Origin: Osmia lignaria lignaria | Taxonomy: Eukaryota > Arthropoda > Insecta > Hymenoptera > Megachilidae | Length of the DNA stretch: 64,000 nt | NCBI RefSeq assembly: GCF_051020975.1 | Contig: NW_027478159.1 | Span: forward strand, 4,790,501 to 4,854,500 | Direction: 5' to 3' | Part shown: positions 13,201 to 26,213 of the stretch, piece after piece | How the letters are laid out: every line of letters begins with the position of its first letter | Position numbering within the stretch: position 1 is the first letter of the stretch | Program-made: the position numbers and the translations under genes | Notes under the pieces: generated by a model | Seen by the model: the letters and a program-made list of their open reading frames with translations, nothing else | The model's database searches: none | Told to the model about the DNA's origin: nothing

Positions 13201-14552
13201 TCGAGATATATCAAGATATTTAAAAGTTCCGAAGCCGCACCAACATAATAGAGATACAGAAACATCGTGGCTCCTTTCTTTGAGATCACTCTGCACTATT
13301 GCGAGCTGGAAATGCCACTTCCAGTTTAGCTGTGCAGAAGAAGATCAACAAGAAGAAGAAATATCTCGAAATATGTCCGTTAGGCCCCTTCCCTTGAGAT
13401 AAATCTGCAAATATCTCGGAAACGAAGCGAGCTATGGCAAAATGTTAAGAGACCTTTTTTGTAGAGAATTAAGTTTCCTACTTTTTATGTTCTATGATAT
13501 TTTTTGATCAGATGCGTAGTTCCCGAGATATATCAAGATATTTAAAAGTTCCGAAGCCGCACCAACATAATAGAGATACAGAAACACCGTGGCCCCTTTC
13601 TTTGAGATAACTCTGCACTATTGCGAGCTGCAAATGCCACTTCCAGCTTAGCTGTGCAGAAGAAGAACAACAAGAAGAAGAAATATCTCGAAATATGTCC
13701 GTCACGCCCCTTCCCTTGAGATAAATCTGCAAATATCTCGGAAACGAAGCGAGCTATGGCGAAATGTTGAGAGACCTTTTTTGTAGAGAATTAAGTTTGC
13801 TACTTTTTATCTTCTATGATATTTTTTGATCAGATGCGTAGTTCTCGAGATATATCAAGATATTTAAAAGTTCCAAAGCCGCACCAACATAATAGAGATA
13901 CAGAAACACCGTGGCCCCTTTCTTTGAGATAACTCTGCACTAGTGCGAGCCGCAAATGCCACTTCCAGCTTAGCTGTGCAGAAGAAGAACAACAAGAAGA
14001 AGAAATATCTCGAAATATGTCCGTCAGGCCCCTTCCCTTGAGATAAATCTGCAAATATCTCGGAAACGAAGCGAGCTATGGCGAAATGTTAAGAGACCTT
14101 TTTTGTAGAGAATTCAGTTTCCTACTTTTTATCTTCTATGATATTTTTTGATCAGATGCATAGTTCTCGAGATATATCAAGATATTTAAAAGTTCCAAAG
14201 CCGCACCAACATAATAGAGATACAGAAACACCGTGGCCCCTTTCTTTGAGATAACTCTGCACTAGTGCGAGCCGCAAATGCCACTTCCAGCTTAGCTGTG
14301 CAGAAGAAGAACAACAAGAAGAAGAAATATCTCGAAATATGTCCGTCAGGCCCCTTCCCTTGAGATAAATCTGCAAATATCTCGGAAACGAAGCGAGCTA
14401 TGGCAAAATGTTAAGAGACCTTTTTTGTAGAGAATTAAGTTTCCTACTTTTTATGTTCTATGATATTTTTTGATCAGATGCGTAGTTCTCGAGATATATC
14501 AAGATATTTAAAAGTTCCGAAGCCGCACCAACATAATAGAGATACAGAAACA

Positions 14553-14732
14553 CCGTGGCCCCTTTCTTTGAGATAACTCTGCACTATTGCGAGCTGCAAA
14601 TGCCACTTCCAGCTTAGCTGTGCAGAAGAAGAACAACAAGAAGAAGAAATATCTCGAAATATGTCCGTCAGGCCCCTTCCCTTGAGATAAATCTGCAAAT
14701 ATCTCGGAAACGAAGCGAGCTATGGCAAAATG
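14553..14732. repeat. Imperfect internal direct duplication inside the monomer
   Basis: Two segments of one monomer are related. Arm 1 runs about 14553-14602 and arm 2 about 14664-14732. Their cores, beginning GGCCCC at 14557 and 14671, are 27 bases long and agree at 24 positions, both containing TTGAGATAA and TCTGCA. The match resumes downstream with GCGAGCT-GCAAATG in arm 1 and GCGAGCTATGGCAAAATG in arm 2, and upstream with ACCGT/TCCGT. The offset is 114 bp. This implies that the 322-bp unit arose partly by duplication of a shorter element. It recurs in every monomer; this copy is given as the example. Confidence 0.8.
14624..14649 (+). repeat. Purine-rich GAA/CAA tract
   Basis: A stretch of GAA triplets interrupted by two CAA-like units (AGAAGAAGAACAACAAGAAG and following) sits in the middle of each monomer. 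It is almost pure purine on the plus strand. It shows little length change across the array, which is unusual for a triplet tract. One copy near 57115-57140 has a rearranged order of the same length. Known variants are AGAGGAAG, GAACATCAAG, GATCAAC and AAAAAG. Confidence 0.85.
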
Positions 14733-14899
14733 TTAAGAGACCTTTTTTGTAGAGAATTAAGTTTCCTACTTTTTATGTTCTATGATATTTTTTGATCAGA
14801 TGCGTAGTTCTCGAGATATATCAAGATATTTAAAAGTTCCGAAGCCGCACCAACATAATAGAGATACAGAAACATCGTGGCTCCTTTCTTTGAGATAAC

Positions 14900-14948
14900 T
14901 CTGCACTATTGCGAACTGGAAATGCCACTTCCAGTTTAGCTGTGCAGA
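14900..14948. other. Nested inverted repeat (two-stem hairpin potential)
   Basis: The outer arms TCTGCAC (14900-14906) and GTGCAGA (14942-14948) are exact reverse complements. Inside them AACTGGAA (14914-14921) and TTCCAGTT (14929-14936) are also exact reverse complements around a 7-base loop. A single strand could therefore fold into two stacked stems with an asymmetric internal loop. The outer stem is present in most monomers. The inner stem is perfect only in some (here, and with AGCTGGAA/TTCCAGCT near 2680, 37120 and 49680) and has one or two mismatches in the common forms AGCTGCAA and AGCCGCAA. Function is unknown. Confidence 0.6.
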
Positions 14949-15761
14949 AGAAGAACAACAAGAAGAAGAAATATCTCGAAATATGTCCGTTAGGCCCCTT
15001 CCCTTGAGATAAATCTGCAAATATCTCGGAAACGAAGCGAGCTATGGCAAAATGTTAAGAGACCTTTTTTGTAGAGAATTAAGTTTCCTACTTTTTATGT
15101 TCTATGATATTTTTTGATCAGATGCGTAGTTCCCGAGATATATCAAGATATTTAAAAGTTCCGAAGCCGCACCAACATAATAGAGATACAGAAACACCGT
15201 GGCCCCTTTCTTTGAGATAACTCTGCACTATTGCGAGCTGCAAATGCCACTTCCAGCTTAGCTGTGCAGAAGAAGAACAACAAGAAGAAGAAGTATCTCG
15301 AAATATGTCCGTCACGCCCCTTCCCTTGAGATAAATCTGCAAATATCTCGGAAACGAAGCGAGCTATGGCGAAATGTTCAGAGACCTTTTTTGTAGAGAA
15401 TTAAGTTTCCTACTTTTTATGTTCTATGATATTTTTTGATCAGATGCGTAGTTCTCGAGATATATCAAGATATTTAAAAGTTCCGAAGCCGCACCAACAT
15501 AATAGAGATACAGAAACACCGTGGCCCCTTTCTTTGAGATAACTCTGCATTATTGCGAGCTGCAAATGCCACTTCCAGCTTAGCTGTGCAGAGGAAGAAC
15601 AACAAGAAAAAGAAGTATCTCGAAATATGTCCGTCAGGCCCGTTCCTTTGAGCTGAATCTGCAAATATCTCGGAAACGAAGCGAGCTATGGCAAAATGTT
15701 AAGAGACGTTTTTTGTAGAGAATTATGTTTCCTACAATTTATGTTCTATGATATTTTTTGA

Positions 15762-16082
15762 TCAGAAGCGTAGTTTTCGAGATATATCGAGATATTTAAA
15801 AGTTCCGAAGCCGCACCAAAATAATAGAGATACAGAAACACCGTGGCCCCTTTCTTTGAGATAACTCTGCACTAGTGCGCGCCGCAATGCCACTTCCAGC
15901 TTAGCTGTGCAGAAGAAGAACAACAAGAAGAAGAAATATCTCGAAATATGTCCGACAGGCCCCTTCCCTTGAGATAAATCTGCAAATATCTCGGAAACGA
16001 AGCGAGCTATGGCGAAATGTTAAGAGACCTTTTTTGTAGAGAATTAAGTTTCCTACTTTTTATGTTCTATGATATTTTTTGA
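15762..16082. repeat. 321-bp monomer with a 1-bp deletion
   Basis: The usual GCAAATGCC reads GCAATGCC near 15885, losing one A. The following monomers are in register again, shifted by one base. The same lesion at 27151 shows that the block was copied after the deletion occurred. It breaks the minus-strand open frame that most monomers have. Confidence 0.95.
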
Positions 16083-16649
16083 TCAGATGCGTAGTTCTCG
16101 AGATATATCAAGATATTTAAAAGTTCCGAAGCCGCACCAACATAATAGAGATACAGAAACACCGTGGCCCCTTTCTTTGAGATAACTCTGCACTAGTGCG
16201 AGCCGCAAATGCCACTTCCAGCTTAGCTGTGCAGAAGAAGAACAACAAGAAGAAGAAGTATCTCGAAATATGTCCGTCAGGCCCCTTCCCTTGAGATAAA
16301 TCTGCAAATATCTCGGAAACGAAGCGAGCTATGGCAAAATGTTAAGAGACCTTTTTTGTAGAGAATTAAGTTTCCTACTTTTTATGTTCTATGATATTTT
16401 TTGATCAGATGCGTAGTTCCCGAGATATATCAAGATATTTAAAAGTTCCGAAGCCGCACCAACATAATAGAGATACAGAAACACCGTGGCCCCTTTCTTT
16501 GAGATAACTCTGCACTATTGCGAGCTGCAAATGCCACTTCCAGCTTAGCTGTGCAGAAGAAGAACAACAAGAAGAAGAAATATCTCGAAATATGTCCGTC
16601 AGGCCCCTTCCCTTGAGATAAATCTGCAAATATCTCGGAAACGAAGCGA

Positions 16650-19600
16650 GCTATGGCAAAATGTTAAGAGACCTTTTTTGTAGAGAATTAGGTTTCCTAC
16701 TTTTTATGTTCTATGATATTTTTTGATCAGATGCGCAGTTCTCGAGATATATCAAGATATTTAAAAGTTCCGAAGCCGCACCAACATAATAGAGATACAG
16801 AAACACCGTGGCCCCTTTCTTTGAGATAACTCTGCACTAGTGCGAGCCGCAAATGCCTCTTCCAGCTTAGCTGTGCAGAAGAAGAACAACAAGAAGAAGA
16901 AATATCTCGAAATATGTCCGTCAGGCCCCTTCCCTTGAGATAAATCTGCAAATATCTCGGAAACGAAGCGAGCTATGGCAAAATGTTAAGAGACCTTTTT
17001 TGTAGAGAATTAAGTTTCCTACTTTTTATGTTCTATGATATTTTTCGATCAGATGCGTAGTTCTCGAGATATATCAAGATATTTAAAAGTTCCGAAGCCG
17101 CACCAACATAATAGAGATACAGAAACACCGTGGCTCCTTTCTTTGAGATAACTCTGCACTATTGCGAGCTAGAAATGCCACTTCCAGTTTAGCTGTGCAG
17201 AAGAAGAACAACAAGAAGAAGAAATATCTCGAAATATGTCCGTTAGGCCCCTTCCCTTGAGATAAATCTGCAAATATCTCGGAAACGAAGCGAGCTATGG
17301 CAAAATGTTAAGAGACCTTTTTTGTAGAGAATTAAGTTTCCTACTTTTTATGTTCTATGATATTTTTTGATCAGATGCGTAGTTCCCGAGATATATCAAG
17401 ATATTTAAAAGTTCCGAAGCCGCACCAACATAATAGAGATACAGAAACACCGTGGCCCCTTTCTTTGAGATAACTCTGCACTATTGCGAGCTGCAAATGC
17501 CACTTCCAGCTTAGCTGTGCAGAAGAAGAACAACAAGAAGAAGAAATATCTCGAAATATGTCCGTTAGGCCCCTTCCCTTGAGATAAATCTGCAAATATC
17601 TCGGAAACGAAGCGAGCTATGGCAAAATGTTAAGAGACCTTTTTTGTAGAGAATTAAGTTTCCTACTTTTTATGTTCTATGATATTTTTTGATCAGATGC
17701 GTAGTTCCCGAGATATATCAATATATTTAAAAGTTCCGAAGCCGCACCAACATAATAGAGATACAGAAACACCGTGGCCCCTTTCTTTGAGATAACTCTG
17801 CACTATTGCGAGCTGCAAATGCCACTTCCAGCTTAGCTGTGCAGAAGAAGAACAACAAGAAGAAGAAATATCTCGAAATATGTCCGTCAGGACCCTTCCC
17901 TTGAGATAAATCTGCAAATATCTCGGAAACGAAGCGAGCTATGGCGAAATGTTAAGAGACCTTTTTTGTAGAGAATTAAGTTTCCTACTTTTTATCTTCT
18001 ATGATATTTTTTGGTCAGATGCGTAGTTCTCGAGATATATCAAGATATTTAAAAGTTCCAAAGCCGCACCAACATAATAGAGATACAGAAACACCGTGGC
18101 ACCTTTCTTTGAGATAACTCTGCACTAGTGCGAGCCGCAAATGCCACTTCCAGCTTAGCTGTGCAGAAGAAGAACAACAAGAAGAAGAAATATCTCGAAA
18201 TATGTCCGTCAGGCCCCTTCCCTTGAGATAAATCTGCAAATATCTCGGAAACGAAGCGAGCTATGGCAAAATGTTAAGAGACCTTTCTTGTAGAGAATTA
18301 AGTTTCCTACTTTTTATGTTCTATGATATTTTTTGATCAGATGCGTAGTTCTCGAGATATATCAAGATATTTAAAAGTTCCGAAGCCGCACCAACATAAT
18401 AGAGATACAGAAACACCGTGGCCCCTTTCTTTGAGATAATTCTGCATTATTGCGAGCTGCAAATGCCACTTCCAGCTTAGCTGTGCAGAGGAAGAACAAC
18501 AAGAAAAAGAAGTATCTCGAAATATGTCCGTCAGGCCCGTTCCTTTGCGCTGAATCTGCAAATATCTCGGAAACGAAGCGAGCTATGGCAAAATGTTAAG
18601 AGACGTTTTTTGTAGAGAATTATGTTTCCTACAATATATGTTCTATGATATTTTTTGATCAGAAGCGTAGTTTTCGAGATATATCGAGATATTTAAAAGT
18701 TCCGAAGCCGCACCAACATAATAGAGATACAGAAACACCGTGGCCCCTTTCTTTGAGATAACTCTGCACTAGTGCGAGCCGCAAATGCCACTTCCAGCTT
18801 AGCTGTGCAGAAGAAGAACAACAAGAAGAAGAAATATCTCGAAATATGTCCGACAGGCCCCTTCCCTTGAGATAAATCTGCAAATATCTCGGAAACGAAG
18901 CGAGCTATGGCGAAATGTTAAGAGACGTTTTTTGTAGAGAATTAAGTTTCCTACTTTTTATGTTCTATGATATTTTTTGATCAGATGCGCAGTTCTCGAG
19001 ATATATCAAGATATTTAAAAGTTCCGAAGCCGCACCAACATAATAGAGATACAGAAACACCGTGGCCCCTTTCTTTGAGATAACTCTGCACTAGTGCGAG
19101 CCGCAAATGCCACTTCCAGCTTAGCTGTGCAGAAGAAGAACAACAAGAAGAAGAAGTATCTCGAAATATGTCCGTCAGGCCCCTTCCCTTGAGATAAATC
19201 TGCAAATATCTCGGAAACGAAGCGAGCTATGGCAAAATGTTAAGAGACCTTTTTTGTAGAGAATTAGGTTTCCTACTTTTTATGTTCTATGATATTTTTT
19301 GATCAGATGCGCAGTTCTCGAGATATATCAAGATATTTAAAAGTTCCGAAGCCGCACCAACATAATAGAGATACAGAAACACCGTGGCCCCTTTCTTTGA
19401 GATAACTCTGCACTAGTGCGAGCCGCAAATGCCTCTTCCAGCTTAGCTGTGCAGAAGAAGAACAACAAGAAGAAGAAATATCTCGAAATATGTCCGTCAG
19501 GCCCCTTTCCTTGAGATAAATCTGCAAATATCTCGGAAACGAAGCGAGCTATGGCAAAATGTTAAGAGACCTTTCTTGTAGAGAATTAAGTTTCCTACTT

Positions 19601-22550
19601 TTTATGTTCTATGATATTTTTTGATCAGATGCGTAGTTCTCGAGATATATCAAGATATTTAAAAGTTCCGAAGCCGCACCAACATAATAGAGATACAGAA
19701 ACACCGTGGCCCCTTTCTTTGAGATAATTCTGCATTATTGCGAGCTGCAAATGCCACTTCCAGCTTAGCTGTGCAGAGGAAGAACAACAAGAAAAAGAAG
19801 TATCTCGAAATATGTCCGTCAGGCCCGTTCCTTTGCGCTGAATCTGCAAATATCTCGGAAACGAAGCGAGCTATGGCAAAATGTTAAGAGACGTTTTTTG
19901 TAGAGAATTATGTTTCCTACAATATATGTTCTATGATATTTTTTGATCAGAAGCGTAGTTTTCGAGATATATCGAGATATTTAAAAGTTCCGAAGCCGCA
20001 CCAACATAATAGAGATACAGAAACACCGTGGCCCCTTTCTTTGAGATAACTCTGCACTAGTGCGAGCCGCAAATGCCACTTCCAGCTTAGCTGTGCAGAA
20101 GAAGAACAACAAGAAGAAGAAATATCTCGAAATATGTCCGACAGGCCCCTTCCCTTGAGATAAATCTGCAAATATCTCGGAAACGAAGCGAGCTATGGCG
20201 AAATGTTAAGAGACGTTTTTTGTAGAGAATTAAGTTTCCTACTTTTTATGTTCTATGATATTTTTTGATCAGATGCGCAGTTCTCGAGATATATCAAGAT
20301 ATTTAAAAGTTCCGAAGCCGCACCAACATAATAGAGATACAGAAACACCGTGGCCCCTTTCTTTGAGATAACTCTGCACTAGTGCGAGCCGCAAATGCCA
20401 CTTCCAGCTTAGCTGTGCAGAAGAAGAACAACAAGAAGAAGAAGTATCTCGAAATATGTCCGTCAGGCCCCTTCCCTTGAGATAAATCTGCAAATATCTC
20501 GGAAACGAAGCGAGCTATGGCAAAATGTTAAGAGACCTTTTTTGTAGAGAATTAGGTTTCCTACTTTTTATGTTCTATGATATTTTTTGATCAGATGCGC
20601 AGTTCTCGAGATATATCAAGATATTTAAAAGTTCCGAAGCCGCACCAACATAATAGAGATACAGAAACACCGTGGCCCCTTTCTTTGAGATAACTCTGCA
20701 CTAGTGCGAGCCGCAAATGCCTCTTCCAGCTTAGCTGTGCAGAAGAAGAACAACAAGAAGAAGAAATATCTCGAAATATGTCCGTCAGGCCCCTTCCCTT
20801 GAGATAAATCTGCAAATATCTCGGAAACGAAGCGAGCTATGGCAAAATGTTAAGAGACCTTTTTTGTAGAGAATTAAGTTTCCTACTTTTTATGTTCTAT
20901 GATATTTTTCGATCAGATGCGTAGTTCTCGAGATATATCAAGATATTTAAAAGTTCCGAAGCCGCACCAACATAATAGAGATACAGAAACACCGTGGCTC
21001 CTTTCTTTGAGATAACTCTGCACTATTGCGAGCTAGAAATGCCACTTCCAGTTTAGCTGTGCAGAAGAAGAACAACAAGAAGAAGAAATATCTCGAAATA
21101 TGTCCGTTAGGCCCCTTCCCTTGAGATAAATCTGCAAATATCTCGGAAACGAAGCGAGCTATGGCAAAATGTTAAGAGACCTTTTTTGTAGAGAATTAAG
21201 TTTCCTACTTTTTATGTTCTATGATATTTTTTGATCAGATGCGTAGTTCCCGAGATATATCAAGATATTTAAAAGTTCCGAAGCCGCACCAACATAATAG
21301 AGATACAGAAACACCGTGGCCCCTTTCTTTGAGATAACTCTGCACTATTGCGAGCTGCAAATGCCACTTCCAGCTTAGCTGTGCAGAAGAAGAACAACAA
21401 GAAGAAGAAATATCTCGAAATATGTCCGTTAGGCCCCTTCCCTTGAGATAAATCTGCAAATATCTCGGAAACGAAGCGAGCTATGGCAAAATGTTAAGAG
21501 ACCTTTTTTGTAGAGAATTAAGTTTCCTACTTTTTATGTTCTATGATATTTTTTGATCAGATGCGTAGTTCCCGAGATATATCAATATATTTAAAAGTTC
21601 CGAAGCCGCACCAACATAATAGAGATACAGAAACACCGTGGCCCCTTTCTTTGAGATAACTCTGCACTATTGCGAGCTGCAAATGCCACTTCCAGCTTAG
21701 CTGTGCAGAAGAAGAACAACAAGAAGAAGAAATATCTCGAAATATGTCCGTCAGGCCCCTTCCCTTGAGATAAATCTGCAAATATCTCGGAAACGAAGCG
21801 AGCTATGGCGAAATGTTAAGAGACCTTTTTTGTAGAGAATTAAGTTTCCTACTTTTTATCTTCTATGATATTTTTTGGTCAGATGCGTAGTTCTCGAGAT
21901 ATATCAAGATATTTAAAAGTTCCAAAGCCGCACCAACATAATAGAGATACAGAAACACCGTGGCACCTTTCTTTGAGATAACTCTGCACTAGTGCGAGCC
22001 GCAAATGCCACTTCCAGCTTAGCTGTGCAGAAGAAGAACAACAAGAAGAAGAAATATCTCGAAATATGTCCGTCAGGCCCCTTCCCTTGAGATAAATCTG
22101 CAAATATCTCGGAAACGAAGCGAGCTATGGCAAAATGTTAAGAGACCTTTCTTGTAGAGAATTAAGTTTCCTACTTTTTATGTTCTATGATATTTTTTGA
22201 TCAGATGCGTAGTTCTCGAGATATATCAAGATATTTAAAAGTTCCGAAGCCGCACCAACATAATAGAGATACAGAAACACCGTGGCCCCTTTCTTTGAGA
22301 TAATTCTGCATTATTGCGAGCTGCAAATGCCACTTCCAGCTTAGCTGTGCAGAGGAAGAACAACAAGAAAAAGAAGTATCTCGAAATATGTCCGTCAGGC
22401 CCGTTCCTTTGCGCTGAATCTGCAAATATCTCGGAAACGAAGCGAGCTATGGCAAAATGTTAAGAGACGTTTTTTGTAGAGAATTATGTTTCCTACAATA
22501 TATGTTCTATGATATTTTTTGATCAGAAGCGTAGTTTTCGAGATATATCG
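16650..22550. repeat. Nested 12-monomer and 4-monomer duplications
   Basis: Monomers 16727-18337 recur at 20591-22201 (offset 3,864 bp). Shared marks are AATTAGGTTTCC, AATGCCTCTTCC, GAGCTAGAAATG, ATCAATATATTT, TTTTGGTCAG, GTGGCACC and CAATATATG. Inside it, the four monomers at 18337, 18659, 18981 and 19303 are tandemly repeated at 19625, 19947, 20269 and 20591 (offset 1,288 bp). The right copy ends near 22,550, where the next monomer switches to the 4-bp-deleted type. Confidence 0.88.
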
Positions 22551-22840
22551 AGATATTTAAAAGTTCCTAAGCCGCACCAACATAATATACAGAAACACCG
22601 TGGCCCCTTTCTTTGAGATAACTCTGCACTAGTGCGAGCCGCAAATGCCACTTCCAGCTTAGCTGTGCAGAAGAAGAACAACAAGAAGAAGAAATATCTC
22701 GAAATATGTCCGTCAGGCCCCTTCCCTTGAGATAAATCTGCAAATATCTCGGAAACGAAGCGAGCTATGGCAAAATGTTAAGAGACCTTTTTTGTAGAGA
22801 ATTATGTTTCCTACTTTTTATGTTCTATGATATTTTTTGA
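22523..22840. repeat. 318-bp monomer with a 4-bp deletion, first copy
   Basis: CATAATAGAGATACAG reads CATAATATACAG near 22585, a loss of four bases. The neighbouring AGTTCCTAAGCC variant is linked to it. Two more monomers (29924 and 31852) have both changes, so all three descend from one founder. Confidence 0.95.
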
Positions 22841-25800
22841 TCAGATGCGTAGTTCTCGAGATATATCAAGATATTTAAAAGTTCCGAAGCCGCACCAACA
22901 TAATAGAGATACAGAAACACCGTGGCCCCTTTCTTTGAGATAACTCTGCAATAGTGCGAGCCGCAAATGCCACTTCCAGCTTAGCTGTGCAGAAGAAGAA
23001 CAACAAGAAGAAGAAATATCTCGAAATATGTCCGTTAGGCCCCTTCCCTTGAGATAAATCTGCAAATATCTCGGAAACGAAGCGAGCTATGGCAAAATGT
23101 TAAGAGACCTTTTTTGTAGAGAATTAAGTTTCCTACTTTTTATGTTCTATGATATTTTTTGATCAGATGCGTAGTTCCCGAGATATATCAAGATATTTAA
23201 AAGTTCCGAAGCCGCACCAACATAATAGAGATACAGAAACACCGTGGCCCCTTTCTTTGAGATAACTCTGCACTATTGCGAGCTGCAAATGCCACTTCCA
23301 GCTTAGCTGTGCAGAAGAAGAACAACAAGAAGAAGAAATATCTCGAAATATGTCCGTCACGCCCCTTCCCTTGAGATAAATCTGCAAATATCTCGGAAAC
23401 GAAGCGAGCTATGGCGAAATGTTAAGAGACCTTTTTTGTAGAGAATTAAGTTTCCTACTTTTTATCTTCTATGATATTTTTTGATCAGATGCGTAGTTCT
23501 CGAGATATATCAAGATATTTAAAAGTTCCAAAGCCGCACCAACATAATAGAGATACAGAAACACCGTGGCCCCTTTCTTTGAGATAACTCTGCACTAGTG
23601 CGAGCCGCAAATGCCACTTCCAGCTTAGCTGTGCAGAAGAAGAACAACAAGAAGAAGAAATATCTCGAAATATGTCCGTCAGGCCCCTTCCCTTGAGATA
23701 AATCTGCAAATATCTCGGAAACGAAGCGAGCTATGGCAAAATGTTAAGAGACCTTTTTTGTAGAGAATTAAGTTTCCTACTTTTTATGTTCTATGATATT
23801 TTTTGATCAGATGCGTAGTTCTCGAGATATATCAAGATATTTGAAAGTTCCGAAGCCGCACCAACATAATAGAGATACAGAAACACCGTGGCCCCTTTCT
23901 TTGAGATAACTCTGCACTAGTGCGAGCCGCAAATGCCACTTCCAGCTTAGCTGTGCAGAAGAAGAACAACAAGAAGAAGAAATATCTCGAAATATGTCCG
24001 ACAGGCCCCTTCCCTTGAGATAAATCTGCAAATATCTCGGAAACGAAGCGAGCTATGGCAAAATGTTAAGAGACCTTTTTTGCAGAGAATTAAGTTTCCT
24101 ACTTTTTATGTTCTATGATGTTTTTCGATCAGATGCGTAGTTCTCGAGATATATCAAGATATTTAAAAGTTCCGAAGCCGCACCAACATAATAGAGATAC
24201 AGAAACACCGTGGCCCCTTTCTTTGAGATAACTCTGCACTATTGCGAGCTGCAAATGCCACTTCCAGCTTAGCTGTGCAGAAGAAGAACAACAAGAAGAA
24301 GAAATATCTCGAAATATGTCCGTCAGGCCCCTTCCCTTGAGATAAATCTGCAAATATCTCGGAAACGAAGCGAGCTATGGCAAAATGTTAAGAGACCTTT
24401 TTTGTAGAGAATTAAGTTTCCTACTTTTTATGTTCTATGATATTTTTTGATCAGATGCGTAGTTCTCGAGATATATCAAGATATTTAAAAGTTCCGAAAC
24501 CGCACCAACATAATAGAGATACAGAAACATCGTGGCTCCTTTCTTTGAGATCACTCTGCACTATTGCGAGCTGGAAATGCCACTTCCAGTTTAGCTGTGC
24601 AGAAGAAGATCAACAAGAAGAAGAAATATCTCGAAATATGTCCGTTAGGCCCCTTCCCTTGAGATAAATCTGCAAATATCTCGGAAACGAAGCGAGCTAT
24701 GGCAAAATGTTAAGAGACCTTTTTTGTAGAGAATTAAGTTTCCTACTTTTTATGTTCTATGATATTTTTTGATCAGATGCGTAGTTCCCGAGATATATCA
24801 AGATATTTAAAATTTCCGAAGCCGCACCAACATAATAGAGATACAGAAACACCGTGGCCCCTTTCTTTGAGATAACTCTGCACTATTGCGAGCTGCAAAT
24901 GCCACTTCCAGCTTAGCTGTGCAGAAGAAGAACAACAAGAAGAAGAAATATCTCGAAATATGTCCGTCACGCCCCTTCCCTTGAGATAAATCTGCAAATA
25001 TCTCGGAAACGAAGCGAGCTATGGAGAAATGTTGAGAGACCTTTTTTGTAGAGAATTAAGTTTGCTACTTTTTATCTTCTATGATATTTTTTGATCAGAT
25101 GCGTAGTTCTCGAGATATATCAAGATATTTAAAAGTTCCAAAGCCGCACCAACATAATAGAGATACAGAAACACCGTGGCCCCTTTCTTTGAGATAACTC
25201 TGCACTAGTGCGAGCCGCAAATGCCACTTCCAGCTTAGCTGTGCAGAAGAAGAACAACAAGAAGAAGAAATATCTCGAAATATGTCCGTCAGGCCCCTTC
25301 CCTTGAGATAAATCTGCAAATATCTCGGAAAGGAAGCGAGCTATGGCGAAATGTTAAGAGACCTTTTTTGTAGAGAATTCAGTTTCCTACTTTTTATCTT
25401 CTATGATATTTTTTGATCAGATGCATAGTTCTCGAGATATATCAAGATATTTAAAAGTTCCAAAGCCGCACCAACATAATAGAGATACAGAAACACCGTG
25501 GCCCCTTTCTTTGAGATAACTCTGCACTAGTGCGAGCCGCAAATGCCACTTCCAGCTTAGCTGTGCAGAAGAAGAACAACAAGAAGAAGAAATATCTCGA
25601 AATATGTCCGTCAGGCCCCTTCCCTTGAGATAAATCTGCAAATATCTCGGAAACGAAGCGAGCTATGGCAAAATGTTAAGAGACCTTTTTTGTAGAGAAT
25701 TAAGTTTCCTACTTTTTATGTTCTATGATATTTTTTGATCAGATGCGTAGTTCTCGAGATATATCAAGATATTTAAAAGTTCCGAAGCCGCACCAACATA

Positions 25801-26164
25801 ATAGAGATACAGAAACACCGTGGCCCCTTTCTTTGAGATAACTCTGCACTATTGCGAGCTGCAAATGCCACTTCCAGCTTAGCTGTGCAGAAGAAGAACA
25901 ACAAGAAGAAGAAATATCTCGAAATATGTCCGTCAGGCCCCTTCCCTTGAGATAAATCTGCAAATATCTCGGAAACGAAGCGAGCTATGGCAAAATGTTA
26001 AGAGACCTTTTTTGTGGAGAATTAAGTTTCCTACTTTTTATGTTCTATGATATTTTTTGATCAGATGCGTAGTTCTCGAGATATATCAAGATATTTAAAA
26101 GTTCCGAAGCCGCACCAACATAATAGAGATACAGAAACATCGTGGCTCCTTTCTTTGAGATAAC

Positions 26165-26213
26165 TCTGCACTATTGCGAACTGGAAATGCCACTTCCAGT
26201 TTAGCTGTGCAGA
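26165..26213. other. Second copy of the perfect nested inverted repeat
   Basis: This is the duplicate, 11,265 bp to the right, of the structure at 14900-14948. It keeps both the AACTGGAA left arm and the TTCCAGTT right arm. The two sites that distinguish it from the AGCTGGAA/TTCCAGCT form both changed, preserving pairing. Because it was copied with its block, it is not independent evidence for selection. Confidence 0.6.

Larger units (their letters stand above)
14474..14795. repeat. Representative consensus-like monomer (haplotype A)
   Basis: This copy carries the commonest base at most variable sites. In order it contains the CTCGAG palindrome and AT-rich CGAGATATATCAAGATATTT stretch, a GCCGCACCAACATAATAGAG segment, the first arm of an internal duplication, a TCTGCAC...GTGCAGA inverted repeat, a GAA-rich purine tract, the second arm of the internal duplication, and an AT-rich tail with three T-tracts ending at the TGATCA site. 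The 322-bp length is close to two nucleosome repeats, a common size class for satellites. 322 is not a multiple of 3, so any reading frame changes from one monomer to the next. Confidence 0.9.
12480..16700. repeat. Long duplicated block, left copy (partner at 23.75-27.6 kb)
   Basis: About 13 consecutive monomers match those 11,265 bp to the right in order and in rare variants: ATATTTGAAAGTTCC at 12542/23807, GATGTTTTTCGATC near 12853/24118, GATCACT plus GATCAAC at 13186/24451, GATGCATAG at 14152/25417, GCGAACTGGAA at 14796/26061, and a 1-bp deletion at 15886/27151. The offset is 35 monomers less 5 bp, which equals the deletions lying between the copies. A few substitutions since the copying differ between the two. 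Confidence 0.9.

Noticed and set aside
14700..14720. CENP-B box in the CGGAAACGAAGCG region
   Set aside because: Only the CGAA end agrees with the reverse complement of the core nTTCGnnnnAnnCGGGn. The CCCG and T positions do not match, so it is not a CENP-B box by the known core.
14740..14795. Phased T-tracts causing curved DNA in the monomer tail
   Set aside because: The three T-tracts are spaced about 26 and 18 bp between centres, which is not close to whole turns of the helix. A curvature calculation would be needed to claim more.
14474..14795. Hammerhead ribozyme, as found in some satellites
   Set aside because: No CUGANGA core with a matching GAAA segment was seen on either strand; the nearest is CTGATCA on the minus strand, which lacks the required G.
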